Positions 54,850-64,000 of a stretch of DNA of 64,000 nt are shown here, piece after piece; the stretch's first letter is position 1; the number at the start of each line of letters is the position of its first letter. The position numbers were made by a program, and so were the translations under genes. Source of the DNA: Arthonia radiata (Eukaryota; Ascomycota; Arthoniomycetes; Arthoniales; Arthoniaceae); the NCBI GenBank assembly GCA_002989075.1, contig PSQN01000007.1, forward strand, positions 1,616,206-1,680,205, given 5' to 3'. Under the pieces are notes generated by a model. It searched no databases. It worked only from the letters and a program-made list of their open reading frames with translations, and was not told the origin of the DNA.

Positions 54850-55792
54850 AGTGCTTCCGAAGGGTTCAACTGCTGTGATAGGGATTGTAGCACTGCCGAG
54901 AAGCTTGCGTCAGGGTAATACGTGGATATCCTAACTCTAGTCGGCCCTGGTCAGAGCTCTACAGTACACAGAGAGTACGGGGGAGTGCCATCAAGACTGG
55001 CGCATTAGTCTCGGTAATTGCTAGGCTCACCCTGGTATGCGCGACTCTTATCGAACAGAACTTACTATGTACGGACTAACGTTCGCATGGCCCGTCCAAC
55101 ACAAGGATTCCATCCGAAGGCGCGTGTCTACGGAGCACTGCTCATGAGCTGATGGCTGGACGCGTCTCGCACCCAGAATAGCGCTATCAAAGTCGCCAGA
55201 TTCCGCAGCTCGACATTGTTGTAAAGTTGCGAGCGGAGTCGATGATCGACTTAAGCTTCCACAAAGATGTGATGGTTGCTATCGTGGTCAAGGCCAGTAG
55301 TTCGGCAACTTGCCACACGAGTTCTTCACGGCCCCGTCTGCTGGCTGTTACTGCCAGAGCCCCAACCCGGCCAGTGCATTGGGCGTGTCCCCCGAGATCT
55401 TACCCAATATCCGTCAGCTTGTTCATGTACCATGTAAGTGCGTGGCTGGGGAGAACTCCTAAGCGGGACGCCCAATACTTTGAGGCAAACTTCCCCTGAA
55501 TATACCGTCAGCTCATCCGCATACCCTGCAAGGACCTCCAGGTGGAATGTATCATGAGCGGAACGCTCAACACCCGAAGGCAACTTCAAGATCAGACGTA
55601 CGTGAGCGTAAAAGTACGTTTCCAGGAGTTGGTGCAATCTTGTGGTTGTCTGTTTACTGAATGACCCTTGAGCAACCACACCGCGGCGAGCATGACCGGT
55701 AGTTATCTGGACATATAAAATGTCGAGTCTGCTCACAAGAGCCCGATTTCTGGAAAATTGTTGCTATTGACGCATCTAATACATACGCCACT
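54850..55792. other. Intergenic region
   Basis: Between the rhodopsin-domain gene and the arylsulfotransferase-like gene. A 136-codon open frame on the minus strand (55326-55736) has no recognised domain. Nothing else is supported. Confidence 0.35.
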
Positions 55793-58112
55793 ATGCCCTC
55801 TCTCCTCACTCCTTCAGTCTTCGTCGCTTTATTGGTCGTCGCGCATACGACCTCGATAGACCTGGAAGGTGTTTTTCATGCGAGAAGCGGCCAGCCCACA
55901 ATTCCTTCCTTCGTCTCCAACTTCACATCGGAAGCCAATGGCACGTGGCCATGGTAAGTGAACACCGTCTGCGACCCCTCCAGCCCACTTTTCCTCACTT
56001 TGTCGCTGCTGCAGCACGGCAACGAGAGGGTCTTCCTTTGTATACTCGTTTGTACGGCAGCATGACGTCTGGCGGCATATTCCTCGCAGGACTTTGTGCC
56101 GTCGTCCGTTTTCAGCAAAGCCGCGCCAGCAGACTCATACAGTTGATGCAGAGCGCGCGGATCTTCGATGTGCTTCGTGTCTTCATACCATGATGCTGAC
56201 ATAAGGGATACGTTCTAGGCATACTTTCAAAACAGAACCCTTCAATCCGCCGGTCCTTTCCATCACATTTGCTGGAGAACCGCTCGCTGACGGACTGCTT
56301 TTCGTGGTACCGTCACCGCAAGTGCCAACTACTCCCCCCGCCTTGGAACAAAGCGGGCCAATTATCATGAGAGACAATGGTGAGCCGCGCCAGCTCGTGT
56401 ATCGCCTTCGGGACCATATAGACTGACTAACCGGGAACAACCAGGGCAGCTTATCTGGAACGGACCGACTGCCGCTACTGGTGTGGTCAACAGGGTCATG
56501 CACGGCTTCTCCGACTTTCGCGTGCAATCTCTGAACGACACCGACTACCTGACATACTGGTATGGATATCAGAATCAGATCGGATACGGCTTTGGAAACG
56601 TGACGATTCTTGACGCAAACTACAATGTCGTCCACGTCGTTTGCACCAAGCTTGGTCTCGTCACGATGCCAGGTGACGAGCACGAGTGTGAAGTCGACCT
56701 TCATGAACATCAAATCACACCTTGGGGGACGATGCTTCATACGGTGAGTTCAACCACAACCCTCTATTTTATGGCCCCAGTGTTGTTCATCTACCTTTCA
56801 CCGTGTTTGCAGCTTTCCTTAGAGTCTCGACAACTTCATGCCTGTATTAGGAATAAGGCTCGCAATCTTCGATGCCCTGCGACGCCCTGGGAGTATCGTT
56901 GCACACCATCTTGGAGTCCCGCCTTGATATGTGTTCACGTACTGACAGTATCTGGGCTTAGGCTGTCAATCTCACCACTGCAGACCTCACGCCGTTTGGC
57001 GGTCCCCAAAATGGTAGTGTCTACGACGTCCTTGCTGTGGAAGTTGACCTAGTCACGTCCGCTGTCCTTTGGACATGGAGCGTGCTTGACCACGTTCCCC
57101 TCAACCACTCACATGTGTTGCCTCTACCGCCGGGCATGGGTACCCCATCCCAGCCCTTTGACTATCTCCGTATCAACAGCATCGACGCGGTGTCTCCAGA
57201 GAAGATACTTGTCAACGGTCGCCATACTTGGGAGATGTATCTTGTGGACAAGTCCACTGGTGAAATCGAATGGACACTCAACGGCCAGTCTGGGGGCGAT
57301 TTCGGTATATTGCCTGAAGACGGTCACTTCGCTTGGTAAGTCGCGTTGCTTCTTCGCAATTTCCCGCCTTTTCTCCGGGCAACAGTGCAGCAGCCCTCAA
57401 TTCTGGACAATTTTATCTTGGACTGACATTGCATACAAGGCAACACCACGTCCGCACGCATAATGTGACCGTAAACTCTCTCGGCATCAGTATGGTCAAC
57501 AACTTCAACTCCCAAATCGACAATGGTACGCATCCATCCGTTGCCTTAGAACTACGACTCCCGCTTCCTCCTGATCCAAGGAACCCTCCCAACGTGCTTG
57601 AGCGTCTCCGCACGCCCGCTGAAGACATCTACACGGAGGCTCAAGGCGCCTATACTTTCTTGCCCGCGTTTGGCCCCTCCACTTACGCTGAAGATCAAAA
57701 TACGGAGGAATCATTCGACCACCAGTTCATTGGATACGGTCAAATTCCGTTGATGCGCGAATACGGTCACGCCAGTGATGGCTCGGATCTTCGCTGGGAG
57801 GCGCGTTATGGGGAAGACAATGTCGTGGGCTCATACCGGGCATTCAAACAGGCGTGGGAAGGCACCCCGGTTGACGATCCGAAGTTGGCGGTTGAAGATG
57901 ACGTCGCCTATTTGAGCTGGAATGGGGCAACGGGCGTGGAGAAGTGGATTGTGCATGCGGGTGCGACAAGGGACGGACTGCAGGAGGTGGGCATTGCAGA
58001 GGCAAGAGGGTTTGAGACAGTGTTCGAAGTAAGCGAAGACTGGAATTGTCTAAAAGTAGAGCCCGTTGGGTTGGTAAGAAATGGAGCATATAGTAATGTG
58101 TTTTGTAATTGA
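55793..58112 (+). CDS. Secreted arylsulfotransferase-like (ASST family) protein (555 aa)
   Basis: Five exons with consistent phases: 55793-55953, 56219-56379, 56445-56743, 56962-57335 and 57440-58112. A signal peptide is evident (MPSLLTPSVFVALLVVAHTT). The body has the repeating beta-propeller strands of the fungal arylsulfotransferase family: GLLFVVPSPQ, GPIIMRDNGQLIWNGP, YLTYWYGYQNQIGYGFGNVT, DLHEHQITPWGTML, VYDVLAVEVDLVTSAVLWTW, YLRINSIDAVSPEKILVNGR, LVDKSTGEIEWTLNGQSGGD and QHHVRTHNVTVNSLGISMVN. Several N-glycosylation sequons (NFTS, NGTW, NVT) fit secretion. Bacterial ASSTs move sulfate between phenols; activity of the fungal branch is not established, so the name reflects family only. 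Confidence 0.87.
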
Positions 58113-58293
58113 TCAACAGGACAATGGCATCAACGACCGAGACACCTTCTCTAGCCAATGATGGACAACATATCTGATGGAGGAGTTTTATAAGATGCTT
58201 TTGCGGTTATCAAAATGTGGATATCGTTTCTATTAATGGTTCATCTCAGTCCAAGCGCCATGCTATGCAATATCGTCGCGTCGTACAGTTCAA
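58113..58293. other. Short convergent intergenic spacer
   Basis: Only 181 bases separate the stop codons of the arylsulfotransferase-like gene and the carboxylesterase gene, so their 3' ends are close or overlapping. Confidence 0.4.
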
Positions 58294-60854
58294 TCATGTG
58301 AACATGTCCATCGGTAGCTGTAGATCCTCACACTGCGCAGCCTCATCAAAGCCGACATCAGCGCTGTCTGTGCTCAATAGCCGCTTTGCAGGGCTGTTGC
58401 TATCTACAGACGGCCATGCGCCTGCCCTGTTGAGTAGATCGATGGTGTCCCAAAAGCCGCGAGCCTGAAGGTACGCAAGCTCGGGGTTTGGGTCGTGGTT
58501 CCTCGCAAAGGCCGTCCAACAGTCCGCGAGGAATTGAGCAAACAAGAAGTCCTGGCCGTCGCGATCCGCCTGTCCAGTGTATGCAAGGTTCCCGAAGGTG
58601 TAGACATTGTCGCCTGTGTGACACTTATACGTCTGATTGCCAGGATTGCCAAAAGGAAAGCCGGGGTCAATGGGCGCATTGCACGCAGACCGGCTGGGAT
58701 ATGTGATGTATGATCTTTGCATCTCGTAGTACCATACTGGCCCCATCACATTGTTTTGTGAGGCAGCATAGGCAGTAGCCTGACCTACACAGCGAAACAT
58801 CGCGTCGTTTCCGGCTTGTATTGTAACATTATAGACAGCGGCGATTTCGGCAGCATCAGTCGAGTTGCCGCGCACGTCCTCGATAAGGGTGTCGTTGCTT
58901 GTCACAATGGAAAAGTCCGAGGGATTATCCAAGACCGTGGAGTTCCACGGTGCGCCTGCGATTTCAGCAGTCAGATTGGCAGCTTTGGGGGTATCACCAA
59001 CGAAGAAGACAGCGTCGCCCTGCATCTGACCCATGATGACTGGCACGTTTGCAATTGACGTCGTATCCTTCAAGTTGAGCTCAGAAGATGTAATGTAGAT
59101 ACCATCCTCAACCAGGAAGGCGGACTGCTGGACGCTGTTGAGTTTCGAAGAACTCGTCTTCTGGACACAAGGCAGCGGCGATCGACCATTGCACTTAATC
59201 TGCTTCATGATTGCTTCGGTGTAATTAGCTTGATAGTCATTGAGCGACATATACTTCGAGTATGGGTGCGCAAACCCGTAACCGCCGAGGTTGCTTTGCA
59301 TAATCGCCGCTGAGAACTTCCCTCTAGCCTTAGGTGATCCAAGCATGGCGCGAACGGAGGCTGCACCAGCACTCTGGCCGGCGATGGCAATGCGGTCTGG
59401 GTCCCCGCCAAAGTCGCGAATGTGCTCGTGAGCCCAGTCGAGCGCTGTGATCTGGTCGCCTAAGCCGTAGTTGCCCGTCGCGTTCGTGCCGTTGATCACC
59501 AGGAATCCCAGATTGCCCAACCGGTAGTTGAGGGTGACTGTCACCACATCCCCACGAGACGCCCAGTTTCCGCCATCGAAAGTTGAATCGGTTCCAGTAT
59601 CACCCTGAAAAGCTCCACCGTGTATCCAGAAAATTACCGGCTTCAGCTGGGTGGAGGTGTTGCCATTGTGGGGAAGATACGGCGTCCAGATATTGAGGAA
59701 AAGGCAGTCGTCACTGCCTTGGTTGCCCTGCAGGCATACAGGACCCGGCTTAGTGGCATCGTGGGAGCCCGCTTGCTTGTACAGCGTGGAGTGGGCCAGT
59801 GTGGATGGCTTGTCTGCATACCGCACTCCCAAGAATCGGAAACTTCTCCTGTCTCGATATCCTTTTAACTCTTGCCCTCTTGAATCGACTGTAATTTGCC
59901 AGCGTCCTGAAGTGTCTTGCTTGAATTGATCCGCGATGGGCGCGCTGGAACCACAGAATGCAGGAAGACGGTCCGAGCAGTCCGTCGACTTCAGCTGACC
60001 ATCGCTGGATATCGCGCTACAGCCGTCTTTCTCCCCTGTCTTGGTAGCCACCCAGTAAAGCTGTGGTCTCGAATCGTCCAGATATCTGACCCAGTCGAGT
60101 AGTGCCGTCGTGTTGATCGTGTTCGACGCCAGCAGAACCTCATTCAAAGAGCTGCAGTTGTTTGAAGCTTCACGTTGAGATAGTGGTCGTTTCAGAAGGA
60201 TTGCGCTGTCAGTGTGATTCGAGCCAGTTCCTGTGTATTGTCAGTAGATGGCTCCAAGGTTTGACCAACAATAAGAGCGCACCGTGTAGGTCGTTGTTGA
60301 ACCAGCTTACAACGTCGGTCCCCAAGGTCGCGATTGAGGCATCATTGGAGTCCCGCTTCTTCCACTCCACTATACCGGCAGTGATTGCAGCGACGACGCT
60401 AGCCTACTCAAGTTTCTCATCAGCGACGATTCATGGTGCTTGACAGCTGCTTAACCGAAGGAGATCGGCGTGATTTTCTTTGTCAAGTAGTTTCGCATGC
60501 GCCAGTCGCAAAGCCACAGTTTCAGGGAGTCCAAGCCTCCTCTTGCAGATGTCATAGCAATGTGGCGAGCTCATCAGCAGCGGCGCTGCGCAGACGCCGC
60601 AAAGGCAAAAGGCGACTCACTGTCACAACAGCCGCAATCAAGACCCAGTACCTCCGCTTTATTCGTCTTGCTTTCCATGTGAGGACGCGCCATCGGTGTC
60701 GGTAGTGAGGTTCGTCTATGTCAGGCTTAGAAGGCTTGCGGAAATGAGGAGTCCGAGGAGTGGTAGGGTATGGAGTACCAGGGGGTGGGTGGTCCTTGAA
60801 GTCCATGCGTAGAAAGGAAGGCGAGGAAGCGAGAAGCTCATAGCGAAACGTCAT
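58294..60854 (-). CDS. Type II membrane-anchored type-B carboxylesterase (763 aa)
   Basis: Minus-strand exons 60854-60621, 60403-60283 and 60230-58294, phases consistent. Splicing of exons 1 and 2 assembles one transmembrane helix (YWVLIAAVVTASVVAAITAG, about residues 69-88) behind a Pro-rich cytosolic tail. A Cys-containing module follows (NCSSLNEVLLAS...RPQLYWVATKTG...GCSAISSDG...DCSDRLPAFCG). The alpha/beta-hydrolase domain then shows RFLGVRYA, DDCLFLNIWTP, the oxyanion loop FWIHGGAFQGDTG, the nucleophile GQSAG (Ser near 405), GQMQGDAVFF at the acid site and KCHTGDNVYTFGNL at the His site. Family members hydrolyse varied esters; the substrate is unknown. Numerous sequons support an extracytosolic catalytic domain. 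An alternative start is the ATG at 60806. Confidence 0.9.
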
Positions 60855-61859
60855 CGAGCCATTTTGCAGGCCTAAGCTGGGCGGCCAAGGGTGTTGACAA
60901 AGCGTGTGGGTCCGGGACAAAAGCCACACCACATCGGCGCTGTTTGTTCAATAATGCCCAGTCGCTAGGCATCGCAGACAAAGAACACTCAAAAGGCCAG
61001 TCCGCCTACCAATTGGGACAGATGAAGGCGCCGCCATACATTGAGTGCACCGTACCATAATCTTTGAAGAATACCAGGAGCTTCAACACCGGCACGAATG
61101 GGGCTGGAGAGGAAACTGAGGCCTCGTTACCTATTGGGGAAGTTCGTGAAGCTCTGATTCTCGTCGCACTACTACTGAACGCCATGCCACCGCTTGAACC
61201 TTGGGTATTGACATCTCACGATGCAGTTTACATAGCGATTCGAGGAATATGCGAGTCTTCATATATTGAGACAGCCCTAGGCAGCCTCTGCACATGCCCT
61301 CAATGCCTCGATCAAGACACGCAGTCATTGTCGCTGGCAAATTCGATGATAATTGGATGCATAAATGACTACAATGTGAGCTCAAAGATGAGTAGGGTCG
61401 CTACAGTATCTTCCTAATTCTTGCTGTTCACTTCAATCGATTTACCATGGGCGGAGCCTATCCATGGAACACAATAGCTCGCAGTCTCAACCGCTTGGCA
61501 CCACGCCAGGCATCCAGCCACTGCACGGCGCTCTCAAGACCAGCGAGCCTCCGGCACGGGTGCTCAGCATGCTCAAGTACCAGTCCCAGATATTGTAATG
61601 CCGATACCCTTGCATTGATGATCTCCATAGCACGGCTTTGCGTCCTTTTGACTGTTGTCATGGCACAAAGTAATACAGTTTTCTTGAAGCAAGTTTGAAA
61701 TACAAAAGCGGATGAAATCGCCGCGTGTGGATACGGGAGCGCACTGTCAACCTTTCGCGGCTTCGCGGAGTTCACTATGAATAGCGCTCTCGTCGCTTTG
61801 TCAATGCACTCGCTGCAGTATGCGCATTGTGCCTCGGACGTTGCCGTGATCACACAGAC
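60855..61859. other. 1-kb intergenic region
   Basis: Lies upstream of the carboxylesterase gene and downstream of ARPC3, both on the minus strand. Short open frames only; nothing recognised. Confidence 0.4.
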
Positions 61860-62605
61860 TTACAGAGACTTCCCCATAAATTTTCGTTTCGAGAAGCTCA
61901 ACCACCACTGCTCATGTTCGTCAGCTCTCCATTTTGAGTGTCCTCGTATAATCACTCACCTTGCTCGGCGTCTCTCCGTCCGCGTATAACCTCTCCAACA
62001 ATCTCACTGCCAGCTCCTGCCTCACCTGGCTCAAGTACCCTCTCAGCACCTCACTCTGCGAACGATCTGTGGGAGCTTGAAAGGCCTGATTCAGTGGAAA
62101 ACCGGCGTCCCCGGGCATAGGAAAGTTGTTATCCAGTGCCACATTCATCAACGCCTTCTCTGCTTCTCTTCTGCTCACGTTCGATTTCACTTGGGCGAGG
62201 AGAGACGAAACATAAAGGATGCCGTAGATGAGTGTCCGATCAGCGGGACCTTGGATTTCGAAGTTGCGGAAGAACGTGTTGGCGCGAAAAAGAGAGAGAA
62301 CTTCATCGCAAGGATCGTAGGAGTCATGAGAAGCATCGATCGTAAGTGGTGAATCGGGCGGTTGAAGTGGCGGGAGATTGGTAGCAGGTCCGCGAGTGCG
62401 TGTGCGCAGTGGAAGTAGAGCAATATTGCCGAGAACCTGCTGTGATGTGTCGTCCAGAAAGACGGAGCTGTGAGAAGAGTGTCAGGAGCGGCTAGTAGGT
62501 GGGGGATGAAGGCCGCGGTCGTGGTGGGTCTGCGGGCTTACTGGGGAGAGATTAGCAAACTTGAAGGCGGGAAAAGGAAAGAGTATTTACCTGATACGCT
62601 GGCAT
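61860..62605 (-). CDS. ARC18: Arp2/3 complex subunit 3 (ARPC3/Arc18, 187 aa)
   Basis: Minus-strand gene. The main exon 62467-61960 and last exon 61907-61860 are secure. The first exon begins at ATG 62605; an in-frame model is 62605-62598 with donor GTATCA. Landmarks: SVFLDDTSQQVLGNIALLPL, the RTRTRGPA motif, DEVLSLFRANTFFRNFEIQG, PADRTLIYGILYVSSLL, GDAGFPLNQAFQAP, RGYLSQVRQELAVRLLERLY and the C-terminal WWLSFSKRKFMGKSL. ARPC3 bridges the complex that nucleates branched actin at endocytic patches. The usual MPAYHS start would need the donor after TATCAG, which does not keep phase. Cofilin, another actin regulator, lies at 8.6 kb. Confidence 0.92.
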
Positions 62606-62950
62606 CTTGAACTCCGGTGTCGCTGTTGAAGATATGAGTCGTTGCGGAAGCTGCAAGACGCTATTGAAGACTGCTGGCAGCGCTTTAGGTGAGGAGTCTT
62701 ATGGGTTAGAGGCACTTCTGCCTGACGTCTAAGGCTTTTTATACCTAACCCTGCCAACCGCCCACACAGCGCTCTAGGTCCGCGGGGTTAAGGTGAGAAT
62801 TAAACCCGAGCCACTATACGCGACCTAGACGCGTCCTCCATCATTGCTCGTCTGAACCTATGTGACTGCTTTGCATGTCGAGATTCAGTCCATCCGTGCT
62901 CCTCGCGTTCTTTGGAGAAATTCAAACAGCCCAAATTCTCATTCCTCGAG
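62606..62950. promoter_or_regulatory. Divergent promoter of ARPC3 and RFC3
   Basis: 345 bases between outward-reading start codons. It holds a TATA-like TTTTTATACC at about 62737-62746 and an ACGCGT hexamer at 62829-62834, about 117 bases upstream of the RFC3 ATG. ACGCGT is the MluI cell-cycle box that drives replication genes in yeasts; a role here is inference. Confidence 0.45.
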
Positions 62951-64000
62951 ATGTCGGACGCTGAAGAGATGGATGTGGATGGCGGTGACCTTCAAGATGC
63001 AATGGCTTTCAGCACGAAGCAGAAGGGCAAGAGCAGCGCAGCAAATCTTCCCGTTGAGCTTCAAGACAGCTTACCGTGGTGCGTAAATGCTCTGACGATA
63101 ACCGCGGGTGGCGCAGAACACTGATGTTCATACTCATTCAGGGTGGAGAAGTACAGACCGGCAACGCTCGACGACGTGTCTGGTCACCAAGATGTCCTGG
63201 CTACAATCAACAAATTTGTCGCCAAAAACGTAAGCAAGCCGAAGTCAAGATATGCTTGCGGCTAACCAAGGACCACAGCGATTGCCGCACCTCCTTCTTT
63301 ATGGGCCTCCTGGAACGGGCAAAACGTCCACTGTGCTGGCCCTTGCAAGACGAATATACGGGACGAAGAACATGCGCCAAATGGTGCTCGAGCTTAACGC
63401 CAGTGACGACCGCGGCATTGACGTTGTCCGGTACGGACTTGCGACTTCTCACACTGCTTTGAATGTCCTCAAGCTGACGTGTTTGGCCCAGAGAGCAAAT
63501 TAAGACCTTTTCAAGCACGAAGCAGATATTCAACGCCTTCGGCCCGAGTTCGAAATCTTCCGCAGAGCTCTCCACCGCGCCACCCTCAAATTCATTAGCC
63601 CAATTCAAGCTGATCATTCTCGACGAAGCTGACAGTATGACAGGAGCCGCTCAGATGGCTCTTCGACGTATCATGGAAAAGTACACACCCAACACCAGAT
63701 TCTGCATCCTCGCCAACTACACCCACAAGCTCACACCAGCGTTACTCTCACGATGTACGAGATTCAGATTCAGCCCGCTGCCAGAGCCCGCGATCAGGAG
63801 CTTGGTGGACGAGGTGATCGAGAAGGAGGATGTCCAGATTGAGATGAGCGCAGTTGAGGCGCTGGTGAGACTGAGCAAGGGAGACATGCGAAGAGCGTTG
63901 AACGTGCTACAAGCGTGCCACGCGTCTACAATGCCCATGCCTGACGAGAAGACGGGAGCAATACCCAAGACACCAGACCGTGAGACGATCACCGAAGCTA
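62951..64000 (+). CDS. RFC3: Replication factor C subunit 3 (partial, 3' end beyond window)
   Basis: Exons 62951-63078, 63142-63229, 63279-63430 and 63492 to the window edge, all in phase. The N-terminus has an acidic lead ([13 protein letters not shown]) followed by [20 protein letters not shown]. The Walker A loop is [20 protein letters not shown]; the RFC-specific [15 protein letters not shown] follows; Walker B is [11 protein letters not shown]; the SRC motif is in [17 protein letters not shown], with sensor region ILANYTHKL. These identify a small RFC clamp-loader AAA+ subunit, closest in pattern to Rfc3, which loads PCNA at primer junctions. The collar domain starts before the window ends (about 292 residues visible). 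Confidence 0.94.

Noticed and set aside
55326-55736. 136-codon minus-strand open frame
   Set aside because: Reads as plausible protein in part but has no recognisable domain, and nothing else supports it as a gene.
63207-63617. Minus-strand 136-codon frame opposite RFC3
   Set aside because: Antisense shadow of conserved RFC3 exons.

Overview
This is a 64-kb stretch of chromosomal DNA from a filamentous ascomycete fungus (Pezizomycotina, plausibly Dothideomycetes; the class is inference). The evidence is about 22 spliced protein genes on both strands with very short introns (about 46-160 nt, most under 100), GT...AG junctions and CTAAC/CTGAC-like branch sites. Gene content is eukaryotic core (HSP60, cofilin, deoxyhypusine synthase, Trm6, Arp2/3 subunit 3, RFC3, Get5, PIG-P) plus families typical of filamentous fungi (PTH11-like rhodopsin-domain protein, GT90/CAP10 transferase, fungal arylsulfotransferase, type-B carboxylesterase). 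No rRNA, tRNA, CRISPR or complete autonomous transposon was found. Exon models were built by hand from splice signals and reading phase.

Layout. 0-6 kb: three small Myb-like/helix-turn-helix nuclear proteins, with a candidate 497-bp MITE-like element between the first two. 6-14 kb: mitochondrial chaperonin HSP60, cofilin, GPI-GlcNAc-transferase subunit P with a long disordered N-terminus, and a NAPE-PLD-type metallo-hydrolase. 13.7-25.4 kb: an island of basic/acidic, low-complexity, probably nuclear proteins of unknown function. Its centre is a head-to-head pair of divergent paralogues (16752-19123 minus; 19422-22708 plus) that share two conserved blocks I cannot assign to any known family; a SAP-motif/coiled-coil protein follows. 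26-36 kb: Get5, deoxyhypusine synthase and a 1958-residue two-SANT Snt1/SMRT-like corepressor. 37-41 kb: an F-box protein, a small orphan and a membrane-anchored DUF924 protein. 42-47.5 kb: a divergent pair made of a membrane-anchored GDSL (CE16-like) esterase and a GT90 protein fused to an SGNH-like domain, which suggests a glycan-modifying locus. 47.6-52 kb: tRNA m1A58 methyltransferase subunit Trm6 and a MINDY deubiquitinase ending in a CaaX-type motif. 53-60.9 kb: secretory or membrane genes (rhodopsin-domain protein, arylsulfotransferase-like protein, membrane-anchored carboxylesterase). 61.8-64 kb: ARPC3 and RFC3 share a 345-bp divergent promoter; RFC3 runs off the right edge.

The most unusual features are the paralogue pair with its unassigned domains, an apparent one-base frameshift in the plus-strand copy, the GT90-SGNH fusion in which the expected nucleophile serine position is aspartate, an intron expanded by a roughly 97-bp ACA microsatellite that forms its own 3' splice site, and the clustered Myb-like proteins.
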